The notes under the pieces were generated by a model. That model made no database searches, was not told the DNA's origin, and was given only the letters and a program-made list of their open reading frames with translations. Below are positions 52,495 to 61,291 of a DNA stretch of 64,000 nucleotides, in pieces. The stretch covers positions 1-64,000 of the forward strand of contig JAHDDL010000002.1 in NCBI GenBank assembly GCA_020629415.1. Direction: 5' to 3'. Position 1 is the first letter of the stretch; every line of letters begins with the position of its first letter. Source of the stretch: Maribacter sp. (lineage in GTDB: Bacteria > Bacteroidota > Bacteroidia > Flavobacteriales > Flavobacteriaceae). The position numbers and the translations under genes are program-made.

Positions 52495-53250
52495 CTAAAC
52501 CCTTACTGGAATTCCGTTCCCCTGTAATTCAAGTTTCAATTCCTGAATCCCTATTTCCTTAAAATGAAAAACACTTGCCGCCAAAGCTGCATCTGCTTTT
52601 CCTTCTATAAAAGTATCTGAAAAATGCTGCATATTACCTGCACCACCAGAAGCGATAATGGGTATATTCAATTCTGTCGACAGTCTAGCCAAAGCTTCAT
52701 TTGCAAATCCATCTTTGGTACCATCATTATCCATTGATGTAAATAGAATTTCACCAGCACCGCGCTCTTCAACTTCCTTGGCCCATTCAAACAACTTACG
52801 CTCGGTAGGAACTTTGCCACCCACTAAATGCACAATCCATTCTCCATCTATCTGTTTGGCATCTATAGCCACCACAATGCATTGTGAACCAAATTTGGCC
52901 ACCAAATCATTAATCAACTGCGGATTCTTAACTGCCGATGAGTTTATAGACACTTTATCGGCACCATTTTGCAATAGAATATCTACATCTGCTACAGAGG
53001 AAATTCCGCCACCTACGGTAAATGGAATATTCACTTTTTCAGCAACTCTAAATACCAAATCAGCCAATGTTTTGCGTTTTTGTTCCGTTGCTGAAATGTC
53101 TAAAAAGACCAATTCATCTGCCCCTTCTTTACTATAAATTTCAGCAAGTTCAACAGGGTCACCGGCATCACGTAAATCAACAAAATTCACGCCTTTAACC
53201 GTTCTACCGTCTTTTATATCCAAACAGGGAATTATTCTTTTTGCAAGCAT
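52495..53250 (-). CDS. hisF: Imidazole glycerol phosphate synthase, cyclase subunit
   Basis: 251 aa TIM barrel. [19 protein letters not shown] carries catalytic Asp11, and IVVAIDAKQ the second, near Asp130. Phosphate-binding loops include TVGGGISSV and IIASGGAGN. With HisH it forms the glutamine-dependent synthase that yields imidazole glycerol phosphate and AICAR. The start at 53250 is unambiguous. An AAGTA-type hairpin (53262-53356) separates it from the upstream DinB-like gene. Confidence 0.96.
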   Translation of the reverse strand: MLAKRIIPCLDIKDGRTVKGVNFVDLRDAGDPVELAEIYSKEGADELVFLDISATEQKRKTLADLVFRVAEKVNIPFTVGGGISSVADVDILLQNGADKVSINSSAVKNPQLINDLVAKFGSQCIVVAIDAKQIDGEWIVHLVGGKVPTERKLFEWAKEVEERGAGEILFTSMDNDGTKDGFANEALARLSTELNIPIIASGGAGNMQHFSDTFIEGKADAALAASVFHFKEIGIQELKLELQGNGIPVRV

Positions 53251-53261
53251 TTTTTTTAAAA

Positions 53262-53356
53262 GTATTAAGTACTTAGTATTAAGTACTAAGTATTCTTTGT
53301 TAACATCAAGTTGTCAATTACTGTAACCTCAGTACTTCGTACTTTGTACTCTGTAC
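53262..53356. repeat. Gene-less inverted pair of AAGTA-family repeats
   Basis: The left part (53267-53294) is built from AAGTATTAAGTACTTAG-like units and the right part (53330-53358) from their inverse (AGTACTTCGTACTTTGTACT). About 35 nt of other sequence lie between. The arrangement equals the flanks of the two four-helix-bundle units in this operon, but no gene lies within. Confidence 0.75.
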
Positions 53357-53366
53357 TTTTATCTCG

Positions 53367-53882
53367 TTACTTATTTTTTATATTCAAATCTACACCGTCA
53401 TAAAAGCCAAGGTCCTTATTCTTCAGCTGTTTTACCCAAAAGGCTATTTGTCCAGTATGATATGAGTAGTGTTCTACCACGTGGAGAATAATACCTATTC
53501 CAGAAAAAGAAAATCCCTGTACTGAACGTTTTTGAACCAATTGAGCTGTTGAAGCATCAAAAATGATTCTTTTTGCCGAGTCTAGCACATCATCCAACTT
53601 ATTTAGCAATTCTTCTTTGGTGTAACCACCAGTAGCAGTAAACTCTGCATCACGATTTCTCTTATCTTCATTTTCTCCTAAAGACGATATAGCATATTGC
53701 GATATATTACCGCACAAATGAAGAATTAAATTTGCAATGCTATTTAAAGAAGCGTTCGGTTTTTGCCATACTTCTTCTTCAGAAATAACAGCAAGACTTT
53801 TCTTGATCATACGTGTACTTTCATCTATACGATACAAGGCATTTTGCTTTAGCTCTTCAATAATTTGAAATTCCTTATCCAT
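53367..53882 (-). CDS. DinB-like four-helix protein (DUF1572 type)
   Basis: 171 aa. The DinB/YfiT fold is suggested by [19 protein letters not shown] and [21 protein letters not shown], where His residues at about 56, 133 and 137 would bind a metal, as in thiol-dependent DinB-superfamily enzymes. There is no histidine-pathway function known for it. Its start overlaps the hisA stop by 8 nt, so it is translated with the his genes. It is a passenger gene in the operon. Confidence 0.82.
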   Translation of the reverse strand: MDKEFQIIEELKQNALYRIDESTRMIKKSLAVISEEEVWQKPNASLNSIANLILHLCGNISQYAISSLGENEDKRNRDAEFTATGGYTKEELLNKLDDVLDSAKRIIFDASTAQLVQKRSVQGFSFSGIGIILHVVEHYSYHTGQIAFWVKQLKNKDLGFYDGVDLNIKNK

Positions 53883-54606
53883 TGCTTAAAATATAAGATT
53901 CCAACTGTTTTAAACTAATTCTGTTCTCGTAAATAGCCTTACCAATAATTGTCCCTTCACAACCCATTTCGGCTAATTTAGGCAACTCATCAAAAGTAGA
54001 TATTCCTCCGCTTGCAATCAGTTTTATTCCAGATTCCGTTGAACTGATAATTTTTGAGTATAAATTAAAAGACGGACCTTCTAACATACCATCTTTACTA
54101 ATATCCGTACAAATTACGTATTGAATTCCCTTTTCTTGGTACGATTGTATAAAAGGAATCAACTCTTCTTTAGATTCTTCTAACCAGCCCGAAACAGCTA
54201 CTTTTTCATCCATGGCATCGGCTCCCAATATTATTTTATCGGAACCATGCTTTTCTATCCAACCCATAAATGTTTCAGCATCCTTAACTGCAATACTACC
54301 ACCAGTAATTTGCTTGGCACCACTTTCAAAAGCGATACGTAAATCTTCATCCGTTTTTAATCCGCCACCAAAATCAATCTGTAGTCCGGTTTTGGTTGCA
54401 ATTTGCTCCAGTACTTTATGGTTCACAATATGCTTAGATTTTGCACCATCTAAATCCACTAAATGCAAGTGTCTTATTCCATGTGCTTCAAACTCTTTCG
54501 CAACTTCTAACGGGTTTTCATTGTATATCTTTTTGGTATCATAATCCCCTTTAGAAAGGCGTACACACTTACCGTCTATGATATCTATGGCTGGTATTAT
54601 TCTCAT
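53875..54606 (-). CDS. hisA: Phosphoribosylformimino-AICAR ribotide isomerase
   Basis: 243 aa TIM barrel, step 4 of the pathway (Amadori rearrangement of ProFAR). [20 protein letters not shown] has catalytic Asp8, [17 protein letters not shown] the second Asp, and IDFGGGLKT and LIASGGIST are the two phosphate-binding loops. It resembles HisF, as expected. It overlaps the DinB-like gene by 8 nt. Upstream lies the first inverted-repeat unit with the four-helix-bundle gene. Confidence 0.96.
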   Translation of the reverse strand: MRIIPAIDIIDGKCVRLSKGDYDTKKIYNENPLEVAKEFEAHGIRHLHLVDLDGAKSKHIVNHKVLEQIATKTGLQIDFGGGLKTDEDLRIAFESGAKQITGGSIAVKDAETFMGWIEKHGSDKIILGADAMDEKVAVSGWLEESKEELIPFIQSYQEKGIQYVICTDISKDGMLEGPSFNLYSKIISSTESGIKLIASGGISTFDELPKLAEMGCEGTIIGKAIYENRISLKQLESYILSNG

Positions 54607-54621
54607 TTTTATAGTTGTATT

Positions 54622-54641
54622 AAGTATTAAGTAAAAAGTAC
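54622..54641. repeat. Left inverted repeat of four-helix-bundle unit 1 (20 nt)
   Basis: AAGTATTAAGTAAAAAGTAC at this position is an exact reverse complement of 55073-55092. The two copies bracket the four-helix-bundle gene at 54708-55058. Further AAGTA words surround each arm. Confidence 0.85.
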
Positions 54642-54707
54642 AAAGTATTAAGTCCTTAGGAATAAGTCATTACTAAATTACATACATCTTACTTATGTTA
54701 ACTATCA

Positions 54708-55058
54708 TTATTTTAAGCTTTTTTGTAAAGCATAATTCATGTTCTTAATTTCTTGGCATAACACCAAAGCATTATTTATATCTGTTTCTAGTAAAAATTT
54801 CAAGTTTACAGTTAGTATTAATTGTGTTTCAAGTTCTGTGGTTGAGCCATTTGCAATACTAAGAAATCGTGCGAATTCTTTATTCGAATTTCTACCTGCT
54901 CCCTCTGCAATATTTGATGGTATAGAAACACTACATCTTTTAATCTGAGAAGTCAAACCAAATTTTTCATCATCCGGTAATTTCTTTGATAAGAAATAAA
55001 TTTCCTCAACAAGCTGCATCCCTTTTTTCCAAATATGTAGTTCTCTATAATTATTCAT
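54708..55058 (-). CDS. Four-helix-bundle protein (S23/IVS type), copy 1
   Basis: 116 aa, the usual length of the TIGR02436 four-helix-bundle family first known from intervening sequences in 23S rRNA genes. Signature segments: YRELHIWKKGMQLVEEIYFL, FGLTSQIKRCSVSIPSNIAEGAGR and FARFLSIANGSTTELETQLIL. It forms pentamers and probably binds nucleic acid; the cellular role is unknown. It sits between hisA and the GNAT gene in the same direction and is bracketed by an exact 20-nt inverted repeat, which suggests an inserted unit. Copy 2 in this operon is a distant relative. Confidence 0.9.
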   Translation of the reverse strand: MNNYRELHIWKKGMQLVEEIYFLSKKLPDDEKFGLTSQIKRCSVSIPSNIAEGAGRNSNKEFARFLSIANGSTTELETQLILTVNLKFLLETDINNALVLCQEIKNMNYALQKSLK

Positions 55059-55072
55059 CTATTTAATACCCA

Positions 55073-55092
55073 GTACTTTTTACTTAATACTT
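55073..55092. repeat. Right inverted repeat of four-helix-bundle unit 1 (20 nt)
   Basis: Exact reverse complement of 54622-54641. It lies 15 nt upstream of the start codon of the four-helix-bundle gene. Confidence 0.85.
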
Positions 55093-55129
55093 TGTACTCT
55101 GTACTTCTCACTAACTATTCTAAAATTTG

Positions 55130-55537
55130 TTAATCAACAGACATCCACAATGCTGAATCTCCTATTTTATTAAATCCGTAACGCTCATACATTTTATGGG
55201 CATCCTTGGTTTTTAATGCAAGTGTTTTTAGGTTTTTTATGATTGGGTCTTCTAACATAAAGGCTACCAATTTTTTACCGTAACCCTTACCTTGGAATTT
55301 ATCAAGGATAATGACATCCATAAAATATCCAAAATAAATGTAGTCGGTTACTACCCTGGCAAAACCAATTTGTTCATTCTCAGTGGTATAAATACCAAAA
55401 CAGTACGAATGTTCAATAGTGGTCTTTACATCATCAATAGTCCTATTATTTCCCCAATAAGAATTTGCGATAAACTCCTGTATGGCTTCTACGTTTAATA
55501 GACTTTTATCTTTGGAAATAAAGTAATTCGGCTTCAT
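55130..55537 (-). CDS. GNAT-family acetyltransferase in the his operon
   Basis: 135 aa. IGFARVVTDYIYFGYFMDVI is a typical central strand, and LDKFQGKGYGKKLVAFML carries the acetyl-CoA loop (Q-x-x-G-x-G). KMYERYGFNKIG is the conserved C-terminal motif. The start codon overlaps the hisH stop by one base, so it is translated after HisH. No role in histidine synthesis is known for it; the substrate is open. It is one of the passenger genes of the operon. Confidence 0.88.
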   Translation of the reverse strand: MKPNYFISKDKSLLNVEAIQEFIANSYWGNNRTIDDVKTTIEHSYCFGIYTTENEQIGFARVVTDYIYFGYFMDVIILDKFQGKGYGKKLVAFMLEDPIIKNLKTLALKTKDAHKMYERYGFNKIGDSALWMSVD

Positions 55538-56118
55538 TACATTTTTAAAAAGTTCTCTAAAATTTTCTCACCAACATCACTAGATTTCTCTGGGTGAAAC
55601 TGCGTACCGTAAAAATTTTCTTTTTGTAATGCTGCGCTATAGTTGAGTCCGTATGAACATTCAGCTATAGTTTCGCTACACAATGGGGCATAAAAGCTAT
55701 GAACCAAGTAAATATGCTCATCCTCGGCAATGGAGCCAAACAAATCTGATTTTAAGTTCGATATTTGATTCCAACCAATTTGGGGAACCTTTACGCTAGT
55801 ATCAAATTTTATGACATTAACATCAAAAATGCCCAAACCTTTGGTATTCCCCTCTTCAGATGAATTACACATTAATTGCATGCCTAAACAAATACCTAAA
55901 ACAGGCTGTTTTAAGGTTGGTATTATGCTATCCAGACCACTATTCAAAAGCATTTTCATAGCACTGCTTGCCTCACCTACTCCCGGAAAAATTACTTTAT
56001 CGGCATTTTTTATTTCCTCGGCATCGCTACTTAAAACAGCATCAAAACCTAACCTTTTGATGGCAAATTTTATGCTCTGTATATTTCCGGCGCCGTAATT
56101 TATGATAACAATTTTCAT
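55537..56118 (-). CDS. hisH: Imidazole glycerol phosphate synthase, glutaminase subunit
   Basis: 193 aa class I glutamine amidotransferase. VLGICLGMQLM carries nucleophile Cys77, and YGTQFHPEKS the catalytic His and Glu. VIIDNYG-like strand MKIVIINYGAGNI opens the fold. It delivers ammonia to HisF. Its stop overlaps the GNAT gene, and the second four-helix-bundle unit lies directly upstream. Confidence 0.95.
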   Translation of the reverse strand: MKIVIINYGAGNIQSIKFAIKRLGFDAVLSSDAEEIKNADKVIFPGVGEASSAMKMLLNSGLDSIIPTLKQPVLGICLGMQLMCNSSEEGNTKGLGIFDVNVIKFDTSVKVPQIGWNQISNLKSDLFGSIAEDEHIYLVHSFYAPLCSETIAECSYGLNYSAALQKENFYGTQFHPEKSSDVGEKILENFLKM

Positions 56119-56133
56119 AAGCTCAGATACAAG

Positions 56134-56150
56134 GTTAAAAGTACAAAGTA
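56134..56150. repeat. Left inverted repeat of four-helix-bundle unit 2 (17 nt)
   Basis: GTTAAAAGTACAAAGTA here is the exact reverse complement of 56530-56546. The pair brackets the four-helix-bundle gene 56179-56529. It starts 16 nt upstream of hisH. Confidence 0.85.
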
Positions 56151-56178
56151 CAAGGTGTTTATTGTATTTTTCATTTCT

Positions 56179-56529
56179 TTACATTCTATTTGCTCTTGAC
56201 GTTTTTATCGAGGCAACGATTATTGCTAAAAGTTCTTTAGCCTCACTGTGCAATTTGTCTATTTCTTCTTTTCTTTCAGAATTAACTTCTAAAAACAATT
56301 CTAACCAATATGCAGATTCATCAATTTCCTCTTCAACAATCTTGAGTTTATTTATAAAATCAGCGGTAGATTTTGCTCTTTGCGAAGCTCTATAATTTGC
56401 ACCAACAGAACTAGAGCACCTAATTAATTGCCTTACCCAAGCATCTAACTCCCTTGATCTTGGAACATGTTTACAGAACACCCAACAATCAATTGCAAAT
56501 TGTTTGGTTCGATTTTTTAAATCTTGCAT
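56179..56529 (-). CDS. Four-helix-bundle protein (S23/IVS type), copy 2
   Basis: 116 aa, the same length as copy 1 but with distant sequence: MQDLKNRTKQFAIDCWVFCK, LDAWVRQLIRCSSSVGANYRASQRA and FINKLKIVEEEIDESAYWLELF. This is the second common subgroup of the family. It lies between hisB and hisH in operon direction. Its ATG directly abuts the right arm of an exact 17-nt inverted repeat, so a transcript would place the start codon at the base of a long hairpin loop. Function is unknown. Confidence 0.9.
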   Translation of the reverse strand: MQDLKNRTKQFAIDCWVFCKHVPRSRELDAWVRQLIRCSSSVGANYRASQRAKSTADFINKLKIVEEEIDESAYWLELFLEVNSERKEEIDKLHSEAKELLAIIVASIKTSRANRM

Positions 56530-56546
56530 TACTTTGTACTTTTAAC
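56530..56546. repeat. Right inverted repeat of four-helix-bundle unit 2 (17 nt)
   Basis: Exact reverse complement of 56134-56150, directly next to the start codon of the four-helix-bundle gene (56527-56529). Confidence 0.85.
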
Positions 56547-56561
56547 TTCACACCTCGTAAC

Positions 56562-57698
56562 TTATAATACTCCTTTAGTACTTGGTAACACCATCTTTTC
56601 TACATCTCTTTTTACCGCCATTTTGATGCTTTTTGCAAAAGCTTTGAATATAGCTTCTATTTTATGATGTTCGTTGGTACCTTCGGCTTTAATGTTCAAG
56701 TTGGCTTTTGCTCCGTCTGTGAACGACTTAAAGAAATGGTGAAACATTTCAGTTGGCATGTCCCCTACCATTTCACGCTTAAAGTCTGCATCCCATACTA
56801 GCCAATTTCTGCCACCAAAATCAATAGCGGATTGCGCCAAACAATCGTCCATTGGTAAACAGAATCCGTAACGTTCTATGCCTAATTTATTCCCTAAGGC
56901 ATTATGAAAAACTTCACCTAAGGCAATACCGGTATCTTCAATAGTATGGTGTTCATCAACTTCTAAATCGCCATCAACCTTAATGGTTAAATCCATTTGC
57001 CCATGACGAGCCAATTGGTCTAGCATATGGTCAAAAAATGCCAATCCGGTTTTAATATCACTTTTACCGGTACCGTCTAAGTTCAATTGTATGGCAATAT
57101 CGGTTTCATTGGTCTTTCTATGAATTTCAGCCGTTCTATCATTCAGCTTTAAAAACTCATATATCTTTTCCCAATCATTACTTTCAATAGCAATATGGCT
57201 ATCTAATTCGTCACGTTTTACTGTGATTTCACCAGTGCCAAGATTCGTATTATCGTTAATGAAAATCCCTTTAGAACCTAAGTTTTTAGCCAATTCCATA
57301 TCCGTTAATCGGTCACCGATCACAAAGGAATTCTCCAGATCATAATCCTCGGAAAAATATTCGGTCAATAATCCGGTGCCAGGTTTTCTAGTGTCGGCAT
57401 TTTCATGGGGAAAAGTACGGTCAAGAAAAACCTTATCAAAAACAACGCCTTCATTCTCGAAAGACTTAAGAATGAAATTATGAACCGGCCAAAAGGTATC
57501 CTCTGGAAATACATCTGTACCTAAGCCGTCTTGATTGGTAATCATGACCAATTCATAATCCAATTCTTTCGCTATTTTACCTAAATATGTAAATGCCTTA
57601 GGATAGAAAATCATTTTCTCAAATGCATCGATCTGCTCATCTACAGTTTCTTTTATAATTGTACCGTCACGGTCTATAAATAGTACTCTTTTTTTCAT
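56562..57698 (-). CDS. hisB: Bifunctional histidinol-phosphatase/imidazoleglycerol-phosphate dehydratase
   Basis: 378 aa. N-terminal HAD phosphatase: [12 protein letters not shown] (nucleophile and acid Asp), MITNQDGLG and [13 protein letters not shown]. The zinc-site loop typical of HisB-N appears only partly kept. The C-terminal dehydratase (from about 185) starts [17 protein letters not shown], with the manganese motifs [14 protein letters not shown] and [18 protein letters not shown]. It performs steps 6 and 8 of the pathway. It lies 1 nt after hisC. Confidence 0.95.
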   Translation of the reverse strand: MKKRVLFIDRDGTIIKETVDEQIDAFEKMIFYPKAFTYLGKIAKELDYELVMITNQDGLGTDVFPEDTFWPVHNFILKSFENEGVVFDKVFLDRTFPHENADTRKPGTGLLTEYFSEDYDLENSFVIGDRLTDMELAKNLGSKGIFINDNTNLGTGEITVKRDELDSHIAIESNDWEKIYEFLKLNDRTAEIHRKTNETDIAIQLNLDGTGKSDIKTGLAFFDHMLDQLARHGQMDLTIKVDGDLEVDEHHTIEDTGIALGEVFHNALGNKLGIERYGFCLPMDDCLAQSAIDFGGRNWLVWDADFKREMVGDMPTEMFHHFFKSFTDGAKANLNIKAEGTNEHHKIEAIFKAFAKSIKMAVKRDVEKMVLPSTKGVL

Positions 57699-57699
57699 A

Positions 57700-58746
57700 T
57701 TAGTTCGATAGTGCTCTTAAAGCGGTAATTACAATATTATTTTCTTCTGATGTACCCACGGTAAATCTAAGCGTATTTTCACATAAGGGTTGCGTAGTTC
57801 GGTTACGTACAACGATACCTTTTTCTAATAATTGATTATAACGTAGTGTAGCATCATCAACTTTAGCCAGGATAAAATTAGCATCGGTAGGATAAATGGT
57901 AGAAACAAAAGATATGGTTTTCAATGTTTCCATCAGTTTTTCACGCTCTTCAAGAATGGAAGCAACTTCTGTTTGCACGGCTTTTTGGTCAGATACCCTT
58001 TCAATAGCCTTGTCTTGGGTAAGCTGATTAACATTATATGGCGGTTTAATTTTATTGATTACCGCGATAATCTCTGGGGATGCCAAACATATACCCAGAC
58101 GAATACCTGCCATACCATAAGCTTTTGATAAGGTCTGAGTAACAATTAAATTAGGATAATCTGCTAATTTAAATGTCCAGCTTTCTTCGGATGAAAAGTC
58201 GATATACGCTTCATCGATAACCACTAGCCCATTAAAAGAATGTAAAAGCTCTTCAATGATTGAAGTAGAGAAACTATTCCCCGTAGGATTATTTGGAGAA
58301 CAGAAAAACAACAATTTGGTATGCTCATCAATTGCCTTTTTAATTTTTACAATATTCGGCTGAAATTCAGTAGTCAGTAATACTTCTCTATTTTCGACTA
58401 AATTAATACCCGAAAGTACCTTATACATGCCGTATGTTGGCGGCAAGGTGATAATATTATCCTGTTTAGGCTCACAGAAGGCTCTGAACAACAGATCCAA
58501 AACTTCATCACTACCATTACCTAAAAGTATGTTTTCTTCCTTGATTCCTTTCTGTTCAGCTAAAATAGCCTTTAGACCACGTTGTTGTGGATCAGGATAT
58601 CTATTAACTCCGTTTTCAAACGGATTTTCATTAGCATCTAAGAAAACCATGGTAGAACCATCGGACACATATTCGTCACGTGCAGAAGAATACGGACTTA
58701 AACCCTTAACATTTTCCCTTGTAATATTGTTTAAATTGAAACTCAT
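57700..58746 (-). CDS. hisC: Histidinol-phosphate aminotransferase
   Basis: About 348 aa from the ATG at 58744-58746 ([20 protein letters not shown]), which fits the family start; the frame is open to an earlier ATG at 58782 that would add 12 residues. It is a class I/II aminotransferase: [17 protein letters not shown] binds PLP phosphate, [10 protein letters not shown] binds the cofactor ring, VIDEAYIDF follows, and [16 protein letters not shown] has the Schiff-base lysine. It converts imidazole acetol phosphate to histidinol phosphate using glutamate. It lies between hisD and hisB. Confidence 0.94.
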   Translation of the reverse strand: MSFNLNNITRENVKGLSPYSSARDEYVSDGSTMVFLDANENPFENGVNRYPDPQQRGLKAILAEQKGIKEENILLGNGSDEVLDLLFRAFCEPKQDNIITLPPTYGMYKVLSGINLVENREVLLTTEFQPNIVKIKKAIDEHTKLLFFCSPNNPTGNSFSTSIIEELLHSFNGLVVIDEAYIDFSSEESWTFKLADYPNLIVTQTLSKAYGMAGIRLGICLASPEIIAVINKIKPPYNVNQLTQDKAIERVSDQKAVQTEVASILEEREKLMETLKTISFVSTIYPTDANFILAKVDDATLRYNQLLEKGIVVRNRTTQPLCENTLRFTVGTSEENNIVITALRALSN

Positions 58747-58789
58747 TAGTTCAACATTGAATTGGTCATTCAGCATAGCCAAAATGACA

Positions 58790-60073
58790 TTATTTTAAAC
58801 TGTTTAATCTTAAGGTCACAGCATTCTTGTGAGCCTGCAAGCCTTCTGCTTCAGCCATTAGCTCAATTGCTTTGCCTATGGTTTGGATTCCTTTTTCATT
58901 TATCTTTTGAAAGGTCATACTCTTCATAAAACTATCTAAGTTTACACCGCTATATTGCTTGGCATAACCATTGGTAGGTAAGGTATGATTGGTACCCGAT
59001 GCATAATCACCGGCACTTTCAGGCGTATAATTTCCTATGAACACTGAACCTGCGTTTTGGGTGTTGTCAATGTAGAAATCTTCATTTTCTACACAAACAA
59101 TGTAATGTTCCGGTCCGTATTCATTTATTAAATCAATAGCATCTTGATCATTATCAACATATATTAATTTACTATTTGCAATTGCCTGCTTTGCGATTTC
59201 CTTACGTGGCAATTCTTCTAATTGTAGCGCTACTTCCTTCTCAACAGCATCAATCATAATTTTTGAAGTCGATACCAAAATTACCTGACTATCTACGCCA
59301 TGTTCAGCCTGACTCAGTAAATCTGAAGCAACAAAGGCGGCGTTTGCAGAATCATCTGCAACCACCAATAATTCTGAAGGACCTGCCGGCATATCTATGG
59401 CTACACCATATTTGGTAGCAATTTGTTTGGCGACGGTTACATACTGGTTACCCGGTCCAAATATTTTATATACCTGCGGAATAGTGGCTGTACCAAAGGT
59501 CATTCCCGCAATAGCCTGTATACCACCTACTTTCACTATTTTGGTAACACCGCATAAATTTGCCGTATAAAGAATAGCCGGGTTTAGTTTACCATCCTTA
59601 TCCGGTGGGGAGCACAATACTATTTCTTTACAGCCAGCTATAGCTGCAGGCACGGCCAGCATTAAAATAGTAGAAAATAAAGGTGCCGTACCTCCAGGTA
59701 TATACAATCCTACCTTCTGTATAGGTCTTTTCTCTTGCCAGCAAGAAACTCCCGCAGCAGTTTCCACTTCAATACGCTCGGTTTTCTGAGCCTTATGAAA
59801 TACCTCTATATTAGCTTTTGCAAGCTTTATAGCTTCTTTCAAATCATCCGAGACCGATTTTTGAGCATCTTCAATTTCGGTCTTTGTCACAAGCATATTT
59901 TCCAAGACCACCTTATCAAATTGTTCGGTATACTTTTTAATGGTATCGTCACCATTTGATCGTACTTCTTCAAAAATACCATTCACCAAACCTTCAATAT
60001 CAGCAACGGTTTGCGTAGGTCGTTTTAAAACGTTGTTCCAATCTACTCTCTGTGGATTATATATTTTATTCAT
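58790..60073 (-). CDS. hisD: Histidinol dehydrogenase
   Basis: 427 aa, the last two oxidations (histidinol to histidine) with NAD and zinc. VGLYIPGGTAPLFSTILML, FGPGNQYVTVAKQIA, DMPAGPSELLVVAD and LLSQAEHGVDSQVILV are the family motifs; Gln and His in the last bind zinc. The C-terminal SGTNHTLPTNGYAKQYSGV supplies the other active-site residues. Normal length. A 126-nt gap with repeats separates it from hisG. Confidence 0.96.
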   Translation of the reverse strand: MNKIYNPQRVDWNNVLKRPTQTVADIEGLVNGIFEEVRSNGDDTIKKYTEQFDKVVLENMLVTKTEIEDAQKSVSDDLKEAIKLAKANIEVFHKAQKTERIEVETAAGVSCWQEKRPIQKVGLYIPGGTAPLFSTILMLAVPAAIAGCKEIVLCSPPDKDGKLNPAILYTANLCGVTKIVKVGGIQAIAGMTFGTATIPQVYKIFGPGNQYVTVAKQIATKYGVAIDMPAGPSELLVVADDSANAAFVASDLLSQAEHGVDSQVILVSTSKIMIDAVEKEVALQLEELPRKEIAKQAIANSKLIYVDNDQDAIDLINEYGPEHYIVCVENEDFYIDNTQNAGSVFIGNYTPESAGDYASGTNHTLPTNGYAKQYSGVNLDSFMKSMTFQKINEKGIQTIGKAIELMAEAEGLQAHKNAVTLRLNSLK

Positions 60074-60199
60074 TATTTATTTAATTGTTCGTTGATGGTT
60101 GTTCGTTTTTGGTTTACGAAATGTAAATAGAACAATGAACATTTCCATCTAATATCAATTCCAAATAATACTACTTAATACTTAGTACTTAATACTATT
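60074..60199. repeat. hisG-hisD spacer with GTTGTT- and AAGTA-type repeats
   Basis: TTGTTCGTTGATGGTTGTTC near 60084-60103 belongs to the same family as the array at 34611. ACTTAATACTTAGTACTTAA at about 60173-60190 is of the AAGTA family. No gene is seen. Confidence 0.7.
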
Positions 60200-61057
60200 T
60201 TACAATACCATCTTTTCAATTGGGCAAACCAAGATACCTTCTGCACCGGCTTTTTTTAATTCATCTATTACTTCCCAAAAAGTATCTTTATTGATTACGG
60301 TATGCACAGAACTCCATCCCGCATCCGCTAAAGGTAAAACTGTAGGACTCCTCATGCCCGGTAACAATTTCAAAATACCTTCTAATTTATCATTTGGCGC
60401 ATTCAACAAGACATACTTTGAAGCTCTTGCGCGCAAAACCGATTGAATTCTGAATTGTAGTTTCTCAAGCAATTCTCTTCGCTCTTTTGATATTTTGGGA
60501 GAAACCGCTAACACCGCCTCACTGGTAAGCATTACTTCTACTTCTTTCAAGTTATTCTTGAATAAAGTACTACCGCTAGATACAATATCACAAATGGCAT
60601 CTGCAAGTCCAATATTGGGCGCTATTTCAACAGAACCGTTAATAATGTGGAGGTCTGCACTAACCCCTTTATCTTTCAAATAGTTAAGTACTGTATTTGG
60701 GTAGGAAGTAGCAATACGTTTACCCTCAAAATCCTTTACCGAATTATATTTAACTGATTTTGGTACGGCCAAGGAAACTTTACATTTAGAGAAGCCCAAT
60801 TTTTCTGCAATGGAAATATCTTCTCCTTTTTCAATCAATACATTTTCTCCTATAATAGCAATATCTACTACACCATCTCTTAAGTACTGCGGGATGTCAC
60901 CATTTCTTAGATAAAAAACCTCCATTGGAAAATTTCTTGAAGATGCTTTTAATTGATCTTTGCCGTTATCAATTGAAATTCCGCAGTCTTTTAAAATTTG
61001 AAGGGATTCTTCATTAAGTCTTCCCGATTTCTGAATAGCAATTCTAATTTTAGTCAT
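60200..61057 (-). CDS. hisG: ATP phosphoribosyltransferase (long form)
   Basis: 285 aa, the committed first step: ATP plus PRPP gives phosphoribosyl-ATP. IRIAIQKSGRLNEESLQIL opens the periplasmic-binding-protein-like fold, and ATSYPNTVLNYL and DAICDIVSSGSTL bind PRPP. The C-terminal 75 residues (SPTVLPLADAGWSSVHTVI ... AEGILVCPIEKMVL) are the ACT-like regulatory domain that binds histidine, so this is the self-regulated hexameric form and HisZ is not needed. A histidine leader and attenuator lie upstream. Confidence 0.96.
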   Translation of the reverse strand: MTKIRIAIQKSGRLNEESLQILKDCGISIDNGKDQLKASSRNFPMEVFYLRNGDIPQYLRDGVVDIAIIGENVLIEKGEDISIAEKLGFSKCKVSLAVPKSVKYNSVKDFEGKRIATSYPNTVLNYLKDKGVSADLHIINGSVEIAPNIGLADAICDIVSSGSTLFKNNLKEVEVMLTSEAVLAVSPKISKERRELLEKLQFRIQSVLRARASKYVLLNAPNDKLEGILKLLPGMRSPTVLPLADAGWSSVHTVINKDTFWEVIDELKKAGAEGILVCPIEKMVL

Positions 61058-61093
61058 TGTTTTAATTTAATGCTTGGCAACCAAAAGAGATTT

Positions 61094-61130
61094 AAATACA
61101 AAACCCGTTTGATTGCTCAAACGGGTTTTT
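61094..61130 (-). terminator. his operon attenuator hairpin
   Basis: On the minus strand, 13-nt arms (complement of 61117-61129 and of 61100-61112; core AAACCCG/CGGGTTT) close a 4-nt loop and are followed by a T-rich GTATTT. It lies between the leader peptide and hisG, 37 nt before the hisG start. With the histidine codons upstream it fits classic translation-coupled attenuation. Confidence 0.85.
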
Positions 61131-61158
61131 AAATATGTTGTTCTACTACAATACATTC

Positions 61159-61242
61159 CTACCTCGCCTGAGCGTGAATATGGAAATGATGATGTGTAGT
61201 TCTGTTTTTCATTCTGATGTAAAAGTAAAAGGTATTTTTCAT
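61159..61242 (-). CDS. hisL: his leader peptide (27 aa, or 17 aa from inner ATG)
   Basis: The frame runs from an ATG at 61240-61242 to a TAG at 61159-61161, with an in-frame ATG at 61210-61212. The end reads MKNRTTHHHFHIHAQAR, with five histidines within seven residues. The stop is about 30 nt before the attenuator hairpin. When charged tRNA-His is scarce, ribosomes would stall in the His codons and favour an alternative fold, so hisG and the rest are transcribed. It is too short for automatic gene calling. Which ATG is used cannot be decided from sequence. Confidence 0.85.
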   Translation of the reverse strand: MKNTFYFYIRMKNRTTHHHFHIHAQAR

Positions 61243-61291
61243 TTCACAAAACAAAAGTTTAAAATGAAACAAAAATAATGTTACATGTGTA

